64,000 bases of DNA, taken from NCBI GenBank assembly GCA_008501765.1, contig QQUE01000013.1, positions 62,001 to 126,000 of the forward strand, read 5' to 3'. The notes under the pieces are model-generated. The model worked only from the letters and a program-made list of their open reading frames with translations. It was not told the DNA's origin and ran no database searches. The number at the start of each line of letters is the position of its first letter. Positions within the stretch are counted from its first letter, which is position 1. Both the position numbers and the translations under genes were made by a program. Below are positions 9,395-19,328 of this stretch, piece by piece. The stretch comes from Calditrichota bacterium (GTDB lineage Bacteria; Zhuqueibacterota; Zhuqueibacteria; Zhuqueibacterales; Geothermadaptataceae).

Positions 9395-9737
9395 TCCTGC
9401 AATTTTTGGAAACGGCCGGCTTATAAATGAAGCAATATTATTTTGCGATTTTTCTTCAAGAATCGTGAACAATGACTTCTCAAAACCTGAATTCTGCTTG
9501 CGTTTGGCAGCGTATTCTGTAAATTAAGTTTTGCTCAATCGACATAAAGTATTTCACGATTTAGTGCCGGAGTATTGGTGTGAATTTTCAATTGCTTTCT
9601 TCCACGGGAAAAATTTTCTGAAATTATGATGTATTTTTTCGATTATTAGTTGCTTTAGGCAATTAATTAAGAGAAGATGAGCCCACACGAATATTTCGAA
9701 ACTATTTTTTTATCCCAAATTCCACAGGAGATAAACA
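9395..9737. other. Intergenic region, no gene seen
   Basis: 343 AT-rich bases between the sigma factor and nagB. I see no open frame with a ribosome binding site, no strong hairpin and no repeat family member. It presumably carries the nagB promoter. Confidence 0.5.
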
Positions 9738-10544
9738 ATGAGAATGATAATCCAGAAAGATTTCGAGGCTATGAGTACGTGGGCAGCGAGTTATATTGCA
9801 AATCGAATCAAAAAATTTAATCCGACGAAAGACAACCCCTATGTGCTTGGATTACCAACCGGTTCTTCTCCAATCGGCACATATAAAAAACTCATCGAAT
9901 TGTATCGGGCGGGCAAAATCTCCTTTAAAAATGTAATCACTTTTAATATGGATGAGTATATCGGCATTGCTGAAGATCACCCCGAAAGTTATCATTATTT
10001 TATGTATAATAATTTCTTTGATCATGTGGATATTCCCAAAGAAAATATTAATATTTTGGATGGCAACGTAATGGATCTTGAGGCAGAATGTGCCCGTTAC
10101 GAAGAAAAAATCAAAAGTACCGGCGGCATCCAGTTATTTCTCGGCGGCATCGGCCCGGACGGCCATATTGCGTTTAATGAACCGGGCTCATCCCTCACCT
10201 CCCGTACCCGTGTAAAAACGCTGACATTCGACACGATTTCCGCCAACGCCCGATTTTTTGATAATGATCTTGATAAAGTACCGCATACGGCTTTGACAGT
10301 GGGTGTGGGAACAGTCATGGACTCAAAGGAAGTTCTGATTTTGGTGAGCGGCTATTCCAAAGCAGCAGCGCTGCAAAAGGGAATAGAGGAAGGCGTCAAT
10401 CACATGTACACCATCTCGATGCTTCAGCTCCATCCCAAGGGAATGGTTGTTTGTGATGATGATTCGACGATGGAACTGAAAGTCTCGACAGTGCGCTATT
10501 TCCAGGATGTCGAACGCTTCAATCTGAAACCGATTAAATTGTGA
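9738..10544 (+). CDS. nagB: Glucosamine-6-phosphate deaminase
   Basis: 268 residues, preceded by AGGAG. It converts glucosamine-6-phosphate to fructose-6-phosphate and ammonia in the cytoplasm, feeding amino sugars into glycolysis. Visible motifs are [16 protein letters not shown] (phosphate binding), FNMDEYIGI with the catalytic Asp, and the active-site loop [17 protein letters not shown] with its His. Length is normal for NagB. No nagA or transporter gene is adjacent. The gene is followed by pta-ackA after about 120 bases, so it may or may not share their transcript. Confidence 0.95.
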   Translation: MRMIIQKDFEAMSTWAASYIANRIKKFNPTKDNPYVLGLPTGSSPIGTYKKLIELYRAGKISFKNVITFNMDEYIGIAEDHPESYHYFMYNNFFDHVDIPKENINILDGNVMDLEAECARYEEKIKSTGGIQLFLGGIGPDGHIAFNEPGSSLTSRTRVKTLTFDTISANARFFDNDLDKVPHTALTVGVGTVMDSKEVLILVSGYSKAAALQKGIEEGVNHMYTISMLQLHPKGMVVCDDDSTMELKVSTVRYFQDVERFNLKPIKL

Positions 10545-10662
10545 TAATTTCATTTGTGCCCTGCAATAAAGCCTGCTATTTTTCAGGGCATGAGTTTTAG
10601 TTTCGCTTGCTAAACTTTCTAATTAAAATAGTGCTACCAAACGCGATTGCCTGGAGCAAAAA

Positions 10663-11664
10663 ATGAACCTGATAGATAGTTTTGTTGAAAAGGCACGGCA
10701 AAATCCCGCACGGATAGTTTTTCCTGAGGGATCGGGTGAGCGGATAATTGTGGCCGCTGCGAAAGTGAAAAAGATGGGCATTGCCCGTCCGGTGATTTTA
10801 GGGAATCCGCAGGAAGTGGAAAAACACGCTGCAGCATTAAAAGTTAATATAAAGGATTTAGAAATTATCCACATTCCAGACCAGGGGAAAAAGCTTGAAG
10901 AATATGCGCAGGCCTATGCAGCAACCCGCGAAGTTAAACTCGGTATCGCACAGAAACTTGTGAAAAAACCGCTGGCTTTTGGCGGCATGATGGTAAAAAA
11001 CGGGGATGCGGATGGCATGGTTGCCGGCGTTGCAACAGCGACTGCATTTGTCATTCAGATTGCTTCGTTGACGATCGGGTTTCAGCAGGGATTTACCAAA
11101 CCGTCCAGTTTTTTCATTATGGTTATCCCTGAATATTTGGGAGAAAAAAACAAGCCGTTTATCTTTGCCGATTGTGCGGTTGCTGTTGCTCCGAATGCTC
11201 AGGAATTGGCAGAAATTGGCGTGGCAGCGGGCATGAACGCCAAAGTATTATTAGGCATCGAACCACGAATCGCCTTCCTTTCTTTTTCCACAAAAGGCTC
11301 AGCCAACCATGCTGATGTGGATAAAATCCGCGAAGCGGTCAAATTGGCCCGGGAATTGAATCCGAAATTGGCCATCGACGGAGAATTACAGGCTGACGCG
11401 GCCATCGTACCGCGGGTGGCCGCTAAAAAGGTGAAAGAGAGCGATGTCGCCGGCATGGCAAATGTACTGGTATTTCCTGATTTAGATGCAGGAAATACCA
11501 ACTACAAGCTGGTCCAATATCTCGCAAATGCCAAAGCCTTCGGGCCGATTATGCAGGGATTTGCCAAGCCGGTAAATGATATGTCGCGCGGTGCAACTGT
11601 AGATGATCTCATCGGTGTGACAGCGATAACTTCTGTGCAAGCTCAAAATTTGAATGCGGGGTGA
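10663..11664 (+). CDS. pta: Phosphate acetyltransferase
   Basis: 333 residues, the size of the short catalytic-domain form of Pta, with no N-terminal DRTGG/P-loop extension. TGGAG precedes the ATG. It interconverts acetyl-CoA and acetyl phosphate. Recognisable segments are VRIVFPEG-like ARIVFPEGSGERII, DGMVAGVATAT, DGELQADAAIVPRVA, NVLVFPDLDAGNTNYKLVQ and GFAKPVNDMSRGAT. The stop codon sits one base before the acetate kinase start, so the two genes are translationally coupled and form the standard acetate/ATP pathway. Confidence 0.95.
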   Translation: MNLIDSFVEKARQNPARIVFPEGSGERIIVAAAKVKKMGIARPVILGNPQEVEKHAAALKVNIKDLEIIHIPDQGKKLEEYAQAYAATREVKLGIAQKLVKKPLAFGGMMVKNGDADGMVAGVATATAFVIQIASLTIGFQQGFTKPSSFFIMVIPEYLGEKNKPFIFADCAVAVAPNAQELAEIGVAAGMNAKVLLGIEPRIAFLSFSTKGSANHADVDKIREAVKLARELNPKLAIDGELQADAAIVPRVAAKKVKESDVAGMANVLVFPDLDAGNTNYKLVQYLANAKAFGPIMQGFAKPVNDMSRGATVDDLIGVTAITSVQAQNLNAG

Positions 11665-11665
11665 G

Positions 11666-12874
11666 ATGAAAATTCTTGTTTTAAACTGCGGCAGCTCCTC
11701 GATCAAATACCAGCTTTTTGAAATGCCGGAAAATATTGTACTGGCAAAGGGATTGGTTCAGCGAATCGGGGAAGCGCATTCCGAGGCACGACAAAATACA
11801 AACGGATCTGATCTTGTTGTTAATACAGAGATTGGCGACCACCAGCAGGCGATGGGAATCATCGAAAAAATGTTAACTGACAGCACAAAAGGGGCGATTG
11901 CCTCCTTATCTGAAATTCAGGCTTGTGGCCATCGCGTCGTGCATGGTGGGGAGGCATTTACCGGTTCGGTGGTGTGCAGCACGGAATTGGAATCAGTCAT
12001 CGAGAATTATTCCGAACTGGCGCCGTTGCACAACCCGGCCAACCTTACCGGGATTCGTGCCGCCAAAAAAATGTTGGGAGCCGCACCCCACGTCGCCTGT
12101 TTTGACACGGCATTTCATCAAAGTATTCCACAAAAAGCCTATCTCTATGCGCTGCCCTACGAATTTTATGATAAACATCAAATTCGCAAATATGGATTTC
12201 ATGGGACCTCACACCGTTTTGTTGCCAGGGCGGCTGCGAGCTTTTTAGGAAAACACAAATACGGTGTTGATTTAATTACCTGCCACCTCGGAAATGGCTG
12301 CTCAATCGCCGCTATCAAAAATGGGAAATCTGTCGATACGAGCATGGGATTGACCCCGCTCGAAGGTTTGGTAATGGGAACGCGCACGGGTGATTTGGAT
12401 CCGGCGATCATTTTTCATTTAATTCGTAAAGGCTACAAACCGGCGGAACTGGATACTATTTTTAATAAAAAATCCGGCCTTCTTGGCATATCCGGGCTTT
12501 CAAACGATGTCCGCGATTTGGAACAAAAGGAGAAAGTTGGATTGGAGTCTGCAAGGTTGGCATTGGATATCTTTGCATACCGAATTAAGAAATACATCGG
12601 GTCCTACCTCGCGGTTTTAAATGGGTGCGATGCGATCGTCCTGACTGGTGGAATTGGAGAAAATAGTCCTGTTATGCGCGAAAGAATTTTCCGTGATTTG
12701 GAGAATTTGGGCATTGAGCTTGATGAAAGCAAAAACCATTCGCTTAGAGGGACAATTGGTGAAATACACGCACCTGATTCGAAAATAAAAATTCTTGTTA
12801 TCCCGACTGATGAAGAAGGTGCCATTGCGCGGGATACCTATGCGCTGGTTCGTGAGAAAGAATTAGCAGTCTGA
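11666..12874 (+). CDS. ackA: Acetate kinase
   Basis: 402 residues from the ATG at 11666, chosen because GGGGTGAG lies just upstream and because the family starts MKILVLNCGSSSIKYQLF; an in-frame ATG at 11654 lies inside pta. It makes acetate and ATP from acetyl phosphate. Motifs: NCGSSSIKY, YGFHGTSHRFVA, LGNGCSIAAI, GLTPLEGLVMGTRTGDLDP and LTGGIGENSPVMRE, all typical of the ASKHA fold. Completes the Pta-AckA substrate-level phosphorylation pair and fits the 2-oxoacid:ferredoxin oxidoreductase encoded a little downstream. Confidence 0.95.
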   Translation: MKILVLNCGSSSIKYQLFEMPENIVLAKGLVQRIGEAHSEARQNTNGSDLVVNTEIGDHQQAMGIIEKMLTDSTKGAIASLSEIQACGHRVVHGGEAFTGSVVCSTELESVIENYSELAPLHNPANLTGIRAAKKMLGAAPHVACFDTAFHQSIPQKAYLYALPYEFYDKHQIRKYGFHGTSHRFVARAAASFLGKHKYGVDLITCHLGNGCSIAAIKNGKSVDTSMGLTPLEGLVMGTRTGDLDPAIIFHLIRKGYKPAELDTIFNKKSGLLGISGLSNDVRDLEQKEKVGLESARLALDIFAYRIKKYIGSYLAVLNGCDAIVLTGGIGENSPVMRERIFRDLENLGIELDESKNHSLRGTIGEIHAPDSKIKILVIPTDEEGAIARDTYALVREKELAV

Positions 12875-12920
12875 GCTTATATTGGGATTTTTTAATCACA
12901 TTCTAAATCGGAGTAAAATT

Positions 12921-13160
12921 ATGGCCACAACATTGGAAAGAGTCAAAAATGTTACTGCAGAACTGCTCAAAATTGATGTTGCTACTATCAAAGAAGATTC
13001 TCGATTTGTGGAAGATTTAGGGGCGGAGTCGATTCAGTCAATCGAGCTGGTTGCTGCTTTCGATGAGGAGTTTGATATTGAAATGGATGAAGACGAGGCT
13101 TTGGCCGTCAGAAATGTTAGCGATGCGGTGACTTTTATCGATCGCTACATTCAGGGGTAA
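12921..13160 (+). CDS. Acyl carrier protein
   Basis: 79 residues from the ATG at 12921, preceded by CGGAG; an upstream in-frame ATG at 12882 would add 13 unlikely residues. A four-helix acidic carrier with the phosphopantetheine attachment serine in DLGAESIQSIEL. Helix III is acidic (EEFDIEMDEDEA). It lies between ackA and a DUF4954 gene, away from any fatty-acid synthesis gene, so it may be a dedicated carrier rather than the housekeeping AcpP. Its acyl group and partner enzymes are not evident from the sequence. Confidence 0.88.
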   Translation: MATTLERVKNVTAELLKIDVATIKEDSRFVEDLGAESIQSIELVAAFDEEFDIEMDEDEALAVRNVSDAVTFIDRYIQG

Positions 13161-13254
13161 ATAAGACCGCTTGACGCACCAGGACTTATAGAATTGATTG
13201 AAGCCGATTTAAGAAAATAAATTCACAAACCGGGCATTTTACAGGAGTGGCAAA

Positions 13255-15237
13255 ATGAGTGAGAAGAAGTACTTTCCGTTGAGTAAAGAAAATATTTCTG
13301 CTTTAATTGTAAATGGATGCCACGCCCAAAATTGGTCGAAGGTCTCGGTGCCCAGGGACTTTGACCCGGCTCGGATTCGTAACTGTACTTTTGCCGGTGC
13401 GGTGGAAATCGGCAAACAATCGGGTGATATCGTTCTCATAGATGGCCGACGGAAAGTTTGTGGAATTTACAACAGTACCCTTGAAAATGTCACCGTTGGG
13501 GAAAATTGTTTCCTCTCGAATGTTTCGGTTGGGCTCACAAATTTAATAATTGAATCCGGTGTCGTCATTGAAAATGCGGGCGAAATTGCCTGCTTCGGTG
13601 AAAGCACTTTTGGCAACGGACATGCCGTTACAGCGCTCAATGAGGGAGGTGGGCGCGAATTAAAAATCTGTGAAAAAACCAGCGCTCAATTGGCTTATCT
13701 GACGATTTTTTATCGGGACAACAAACAGCTTATCGACCGATTAAACTATATTGCCGATGAATTCTGTGCGCAAATCAAAAACAACCGTGCTACCATCGGA
13801 TGCGATACGCAAATCAAAAATTGCCAGAAAATCATCAATGTCCGCATCGGTAAAAATGCGATTTTGGACGGTGTGTTATCCTTGAAAAACGGCACGATCG
13901 ATTCTTCTGTTGAAGCAGCAACTTTTGTTGGCAGCGGCGTCATTGCCGAAAATTTCATTTTCCAAAAAGGCGCCAGCGTCGATGAAGGGGCCCTCATTTC
14001 TTCCAGCCTCATTGGTGAAGCCTGTAAGGTCGGAAAACAAGCTTCGATTGAAAATTCGGTATTGTTCGCAAATTCGGAAGCATTTCACTCTGAACTCTGC
14101 TCAGTTTTTGGTGGCCCGTACACCGTAACACATCACCGCTCAACGCTGCTCATCGCTGGATATTTCTCATTTTTTAATGCGGGCAGCGCCACCAACCAAT
14201 CCAATCACATGTACAAACTTGGCCCGGTGCACCAGGGAATTTTGGAAAGAGGGTGCAAAACCGGCTCCTCTTCCTACTTGCTTTGGCCGGCGCGGGTCGG
14301 CGCTTTTAGCGTCGTTTTGGGGAAGCATTACACGAGTTTTGATACGACCAATTTTCCATTCTCTTATCTCAGCGACGAGGCGGGTAAATCGTACATCATT
14401 CCGGCGATGAATTATTTTACGACCGGTACATTCCGGGATGGATTTAAATGGCCGGTGCGCGATAAACGGATAAACAAAAACAAGCTCGATCAAATAAATT
14501 TTGAAATTCTGTCGCCATACACGGCTCAGAAAATTATCAATGGCCGGGAAATACTCATGGATTTATATGAGAGCTCGGAAAAGGGGCAGCCGTTCGTCGT
14601 GTTAAAAGGAATTCATATCAAAAGATTGCTCTTGAAATCATGCGCACGGTACTACCAGCTTATTCTCGACAAATATTTTGGTGATTTGATTATAAAACGT
14701 GCTGAAAGAAGAAATATTTCGAGTTTAACGGGGCTATTCACCGATGCAAAAAACGGTGCCAATGCTGCCGATGAATTCTGGGTCGATATCTGTGGCATGC
14801 TGTGCAGGAAAAGCCGAATCGACGAATTCAGTTCAGCGGTGGCCGCCGGGAAAATCCAGTCATTGGAACAAATTAACGCAGAAATCCAGAAAATATATAT
14901 GGCCTACGAAGATGACGAGTGGGATTGGTTTTTAGCCAGCTATAATAAAATGTACAAGTGTGAGCTTTTTGAGGAACAATCGGAAAACATTTTAACTTTT
15001 ATGGAGCAATGGCAGAAATCATCACTCAAACTTTTAAACATGGTAACAGGTGATGCGAAAAAAGAGTTTGAAGGCCCGGTTAAAACCGGATTTGGCATCG
15101 ATGGCAACCAGGAAGCAGATTTTGAAAATGTCAGGGGCATATTTGAAGAAAATTCATTTAAAATTCAACTTGAAAAAGAGCGTGAATTGGTGAACAGCCA
15201 GTTCGAAAATATTGCGAAATTGATTGCACAGGGGTAA
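13255..15237 (+). CDS. DUF4954 family left-handed beta-helix protein
   Basis: 660 residues, preceded by AGGAG. The central part (roughly 60-300) reads as hexapeptide-like turns, for example NSTLENVTVGENCFLSNVSV, IGKNAILDGVLSL and KQASIENSVLF, which form left-handed beta-helices in acyltransferases and sugar-nucleotide enzymes. A conserved block follows (SSSYLLWPARVGAFSVVLGK, then FDTTNFPFSYLSDEAGKSY), then a mainly helical C-terminus. Length and order match DUF4954, a family without a firm function. The acyl carrier protein immediately upstream suggests acyl-ACP or sugar-linked transfer; that is inference from context. Confidence 0.8.
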   Translation: MSEKKYFPLSKENISALIVNGCHAQNWSKVSVPRDFDPARIRNCTFAGAVEIGKQSGDIVLIDGRRKVCGIYNSTLENVTVGENCFLSNVSVGLTNLIIESGVVIENAGEIACFGESTFGNGHAVTALNEGGGRELKICEKTSAQLAYLTIFYRDNKQLIDRLNYIADEFCAQIKNNRATIGCDTQIKNCQKIINVRIGKNAILDGVLSLKNGTIDSSVEAATFVGSGVIAENFIFQKGASVDEGALISSSLIGEACKVGKQASIENSVLFANSEAFHSELCSVFGGPYTVTHHRSTLLIAGYFSFFNAGSATNQSNHMYKLGPVHQGILERGCKTGSSSYLLWPARVGAFSVVLGKHYTSFDTTNFPFSYLSDEAGKSYIIPAMNYFTTGTFRDGFKWPVRDKRINKNKLDQINFEILSPYTAQKIINGREILMDLYESSEKGQPFVVLKGIHIKRLLLKSCARYYQLILDKYFGDLIIKRAERRNISSLTGLFTDAKNGANAADEFWVDICGMLCRKSRIDEFSSAVAAGKIQSLEQINAEIQKIYMAYEDDEWDWFLASYNKMYKCELFEEQSENILTFMEQWQKSSLKLLNMVTGDAKKEFEGPVKTGFGIDGNQEADFENVRGIFEENSFKIQLEKERELVNSQFENIAKLIAQG

Positions 15238-15867
15238 AAAAATCCTATATTGAATTCTACATTGAAATTTGCATGTGCATTTCTTAAATGCCCAATCGGC
15301 CGGTTCCATTGCGGCGCTGAGCAATGCACCTTGTAACAGGATTTCCCAGCGGTGTTTTTGAACCCGGAGCGGATGCCATGCTCGTATAATCGATCAATAA
15401 TTAGTTCTTTATGTACGCCATTTATTCTGTTTAGATAATCTCCTGGACTCAATTTGCTTCCGGCAAAACCATTCGACCAGCCTTTAAATTTGTGTGTCTC
15501 CGTTCTAAATAATTTTTGACTTTAAAATATATTGAATCAGCCCGGATTTAAAAATAGGGAATATCCGCTGCGAGCACGAGTTAAATTAACAGGATTTTGT
15601 TCCGCTCTTTCGGAATTGATTTCGGTTTTGTGGTGTTTGCAATAAATAGATTTTGATTTACTTAAATTTAAACAGTTTGGACTTTCCTTTGAGCAGGTTA
15701 TGAAGCAAGAATCGGAGAAATTAATTTTTTTTCTGACAGGAATAAAAATGATTGAAATAAACAGATAAGAAAATATATTATAGCCTTTATAATTGATAGC
15801 CAGCTTATATATTTTCAATAACAATATTTGTAAAAATTTACAATGTGTGATTGTGAGGCCAATACAA
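15238..15867. other. Long intergenic region, no supported gene
   Basis: About 630 bases between the DUF4954 gene and the oxidoreductase. The minus strand of 15240-15480 has an open frame of gene-like composition (SPGDYLNRINGVHKELI) but no ribosome binding site and no match I recognise, so it may be a gene remnant. The rest is AT-rich and probably carries the korAB promoter. Confidence 0.4.
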
Positions 15868-17709
15868 ATGAGTGAAAAAGATGTACAGGAACTTGAACGC
15901 GTAACCATCTGTTTTGCCGGGGATTCCGGTGATGGAATGCAGCTTACCGGCAGTCAATTTACAAATACCACTGCTGGTATTGGCAATGATTTAAATACAC
16001 TGCCTGATTATCCAGCAGAAATTCGGGCGCCGATTGGAACTACATTTGGTGTGTCCGGTTTTCAGATTCAATTCAGCAGCAGCAATGTACATACACCGGG
16101 AGATTCCCCGGATGTGCTTGTGGCAATGAATCCTGCAGCTTTGAAAGTGAATTTGAAGCAACTTGTCAATAATGGAATTATCATCATTAATACGGATTCA
16201 TTTCAGAGCCGAAATCTGACTTTGGCAGGTTACGCTAGCAACCCATTGGAAGACGGTTCTCTGGATGGCCACCAGGTTTTTCCGGTAAATATTACGGGGT
16301 TGACCCGGGAAGCGCTTAATGATGTCGATCTTTCCCTGAAAGAAAAAGACCGCTGCAAAAACTTTTTTGCCCTGGGAATGACTTACTGGATGTACAGTCG
16401 GCCGCTGGAAACAACGGAAACATGGATCGGGCAGAAATTTAAAGGCAAAGATGCCCTGATTGAAGCCAACACGAAAGCGCTTAAAGCAGGTTATTCTTAT
16501 GCTTTGTCCACCGAAATTTTCACTACCTCTTATAAAGTCCCCAAGGCTGAAAAACAAGCGGGTCACTACCGAAATATAACCGGGAATCAGGGTATCGCAT
16601 TCGGATTAATCACCGCAGCCAAGAAGGCTGAACGTGAGCTGTTTTTGGGTAGTTATCCAATCACACCGGCCAGTGATATTTTGCATGAATTGGCAAAACA
16701 CAGAAATTTCGGTGTAAAAACCTTCCAGGCAGAAGATGAAATTGCCGGTATCGGTGCGGCGCTTGGAGCAGTCTATGCCGGTGCATTGGGCGTAACAACA
16801 ACCAGTGGGCCCGGGATCGCACTGAAGTCGGAATTCATGGGACTTGCCATGATGACCGAATTGCCACTCGTAATCATTAATATTCAGCGTGGCGGCCCGA
16901 GTACCGGTTTGCCAACAAAAACCGAGCAATCCGATCTGCTGCAAGCTCTTTACGGTAGAAACGGTGAATCGCCAATTCCTGTTATTGCGGCAGCAGGTCC
17001 TGCCGATTGTTTTAATGCTGCATTTGAGGCGGCGCGCATCGCTTTGCAATTTACGACGCCGGTTATTTTACTTTCGGACGGCTACATTGCCAACGGAACC
17101 GAGCCGTGGCTCATACCTGATCCCGGAACCATCCCTGATATTGTGATTAAACAACCTCGTACGGATGAAGAATATTTACCCTACAAAAGAGATCCGGAGC
17201 GATTATCACGCTTGCATGCACTTCCCGGCACCCCGGGACTCGAACATCGCATCGGCGGATTGGAAAAGCAGGACGTGACCGGAAATATCTCCTACGATTC
17301 CGATAATCACGATAAAATGGTACGCATCCGGGCTGACAAAGTCGGTCGAATCAACCGGTTTGTCGATGATCCCGAATTGATAGGCAAAGATCACGGCGAC
17401 CTTCTTATTTTAAGTTGGGGCAGTACTTATGGCCCTATTCTGGCGGCTGTAGAAAAAGTGCAAAAACAGGGCAGGGAAGTTTCATGGTGTCATCTGCGCT
17501 GGATAAATCCCTTACCGAGTAATTTGTCTCGGTTTATCAATAATTTTAAAACAGTGCTTATCCCGGAAATTAATCTTGGTCAACTATCCAAAGTCATCCG
17601 GGCTGAATACCTCGTCGATGCCCGGGGATTTAATAAAGTGCGCGGATTACCGCTCAAGACTTCAGAGTTGCTTGAAGAAATTGACAGTATCTTGAAAGGA
17701 TTGAATTGA
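15868..17709 (+). CDS. korA: 2-oxoacid:ferredoxin oxidoreductase, fused gamma-alpha subunit
   Basis: 613 residues from the ATG at 15868, with TGAGG upstream; an in-frame ATG at 15793 is not supported. The N-terminal gamma domain (about 10-190) starts with ICFAGDSGDGMQLTGSQF. The alpha domain follows with GNQGIAFGLITAAKKAE, SYPITPASDILHELAKH, FQAEDEIAGIGAALGA and TTTSGPGIALKSEFMGLA, then a C-terminal domain. It works with KorB to oxidise a 2-oxoacid to acyl-CoA with reduced ferredoxin. 2-oxoglutarate is the likeliest substrate for this two-subunit gamma-alpha/beta architecture, but pyruvate cannot be excluded. Confidence 0.92.
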   Translation: MSEKDVQELERVTICFAGDSGDGMQLTGSQFTNTTAGIGNDLNTLPDYPAEIRAPIGTTFGVSGFQIQFSSSNVHTPGDSPDVLVAMNPAALKVNLKQLVNNGIIIINTDSFQSRNLTLAGYASNPLEDGSLDGHQVFPVNITGLTREALNDVDLSLKEKDRCKNFFALGMTYWMYSRPLETTETWIGQKFKGKDALIEANTKALKAGYSYALSTEIFTTSYKVPKAEKQAGHYRNITGNQGIAFGLITAAKKAERELFLGSYPITPASDILHELAKHRNFGVKTFQAEDEIAGIGAALGAVYAGALGVTTTSGPGIALKSEFMGLAMMTELPLVIINIQRGGPSTGLPTKTEQSDLLQALYGRNGESPIPVIAAAGPADCFNAAFEAARIALQFTTPVILLSDGYIANGTEPWLIPDPGTIPDIVIKQPRTDEEYLPYKRDPERLSRLHALPGTPGLEHRIGGLEKQDVTGNISYDSDNHDKMVRIRADKVGRINRFVDDPELIGKDHGDLLILSWGSTYGPILAAVEKVQKQGREVSWCHLRWINPLPSNLSRFINNFKTVLIPEINLGQLSKVIRAEYLVDARGFNKVRGLPLKTSELLEEIDSILKGLN

Positions 17710-18725
17710 TGGAAAAAGATATACAACTGACAAAAGAAGATTTCACTTCTGATCAGGAAACGCGTTGGTGCCCGGGATGCGGCGATTATTCGATTCTGGC
17801 ACAGATGAAAAAAGTATTGCCAACTTTAGGCATTCCAAAGGAGAATTTTGTCTTCGTCTCCGGTATCGGCTGCTCAAGCCGTTTCCCGTATTACCTCGAT
17901 ACGTACGGCATCCACGGCATTCACGGACGGGCTCCGGTTATCGCCAGCGGGGTGAAATTAGCACGACCAGATTTAAAAGTATTCGTCATTACCGGCGATG
18001 GTGACGGACTTTCAATTGGTGGAAATCACCTTATCCATTTGTTTCGCCGCAATATTGATATTACAATTATTCTGTTCAACAATCAGATTTACGGATTGAC
18101 AAAAGGCCAATATTCTCCCACATCTGAGAAAGGAAAAGTGACTAAATCCTCGCCTTTTGGATCCCTGGAAAATCCGTTTAATCCGGTACAAATGGCTTTG
18201 GCCTCCGGCGCTACTTTTGTTGCCCGTTCCATCGACCGGGACCCGAAACACCTTGCCGAAACTTTAGCGCGCGCCGCCAAACATAAAGGCACGGCATTCG
18301 TTGAGGTTTACCAGAATTGCAATATCTTCAATGACGGTGCCTTTATTTCGTTGACCGATCCAAAAGAAAAGAAAAAGCACCTGCTGAAAATGGAGCATGA
18401 CAAACCTTTTGTTTTTGGTGAAAAAGACGAACATTTGTTGGCGTGGACCGGGAAAAAATTCGCGGTTGCTTCCAGTGATATGAAGGAAAATGGCCGGGAA
18501 ATTCTCAAACACAATGAAAACGGCAGCGGGCCGGCTGTTGAATTTATGTTAGCCAGCTTGTCCCATGGACCGGAATTACCCACCCCAATTGGTATTTTTC
18601 GCTCAATCGAGATGGAAACATACGATGAAATGCTGACACAACAAGTCGAACACGCCAAAGAGAAAAAAGGCGAAGGCGATTTGAAAAAGTTGTTTACCGG
18701 TGGCTATACCTGGACAAATAATTAA
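17709..18725 (+). CDS. korB: 2-oxoacid:ferredoxin oxidoreductase, beta subunit
   Basis: 338 residues. The ATG overlaps the korA stop by one base (TGATG), so translation is coupled. Thiamine diphosphate binding is shown by GDGDGLSIGGNHLIHLF followed by ILFNNQIYGLTKGQ. Cysteines in RWCPGCGDYS, SGIGCSSRF and YQNCNIF are the expected four ligands of one 4Fe-4S cluster. No separate delta ferredoxin-like subunit follows; the next feature is a strong terminator. With KorA it forms the cytoplasmic enzyme supplying acyl-CoA. Confidence 0.93.
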   Translation: MEKDIQLTKEDFTSDQETRWCPGCGDYSILAQMKKVLPTLGIPKENFVFVSGIGCSSRFPYYLDTYGIHGIHGRAPVIASGVKLARPDLKVFVITGDGDGLSIGGNHLIHLFRRNIDITIILFNNQIYGLTKGQYSPTSEKGKVTKSSPFGSLENPFNPVQMALASGATFVARSIDRDPKHLAETLARAAKHKGTAFVEVYQNCNIFNDGAFISLTDPKEKKKHLLKMEHDKPFVFGEKDEHLLAWTGKKFAVASSDMKENGREILKHNENGSGPAVEFMLASLSHGPELPTPIGIFRSIEMETYDEMLTQQVEHAKEKKGEGDLKKLFTGGYTWTNN

Positions 18726-18751
18726 TCCATCGCTGCACCAACTGATTTGAT

Positions 18752-18782
18752 AAAACGGGACCCTGGCGTCCCGTTTTTTTTT
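18752..18782 (+). terminator. Rho-independent terminator after korB
   Basis: AAAACGGGAC-cctggc-GTCCCGTTTT followed by a T run. A 10-bp perfect stem with 6-base loop, 26 bases after the korB stop. Confidence 0.9.
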
Positions 18783-19328
18783 ATTTTTGAGCCGAATAAT
18801 TCAGGCCATTTTGACTCTGATTTTTGCAATTTCTCCAATGTTAGTTCCTCTTGTGAATTCGTAGTACCGCAAGAATATCATCAATTGTAACTCCCCACTT
18901 CTTCCTTTTGAATAATCATTAAAATCCTTATTTTTTTATCGCATATCATTCCAATGTTATGGCCCGAATAATTTTCACCCATAGCCACTGAGTACCCAGA
19001 GTTTTGTTTTTTTACTCTTCATGTATTTTACTCTGCGGCTTTGCGGCTCGGCGTGCGACATTTTTTTAAAGTTCTATTTTTTCGGCGCTCCGAATTCAAG
19101 TTTATAATTATAGTTAAGCTAAATATAACCTGCTGCGCATAATTTACCAGATTTGATTGCAAATCCTATTATTGTCATCCCCGAATGCTTCTCTCGGGGA
19201 TCCAGAAGTTGTGCAAGCTTGGATTCCGGATAAAAATATTCGGGAATGACATATCGGTGGCAACAAAAATATTTTTTTGGACTATTTTGCACAATAGGTA
19301 AAGTATAAATCTTTTCAAGGGATGAAGT
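18783..19328. other. Intergenic region with one dispersed-repeat copy
   Basis: About 545 AT-rich bases without a supported gene. It contains a 77-bp two-hairpin repeat at 19174-19250. The rest shows no recognisable element. Confidence 0.5.
19174..19250. repeat. 77-bp GTCAT two-hairpin dispersed repeat, copy 1
   Basis: Begins GTCAT and ends ATGAC. The left hairpin is CCCCGA...TCGGGG, followed by ATCCA; after a short middle it has TGGAT and a right hairpin that reads ATTCCGG...ATTCGGGAAT. Left and right halves are inverted relative to one another. Copies of the same 77-bp length occur at 21921 and 34035, and a longer one at 60520. Confidence 0.75.

Noticed and set aside
10558-10589. Terminator after nagB (GCCCTG...CAGGGC)
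   Set aside because: Six-base arms with a 20-base loop and no T run, so not convincing.
15165-15452. Minus-strand gene (SPGDYLNRINGVHKELI)
   Set aside because: No ribosome binding site, unsupported composition past the middle, and no recognised family. It overlaps the end of the DUF4954 gene. Kept only as a possible remnant.
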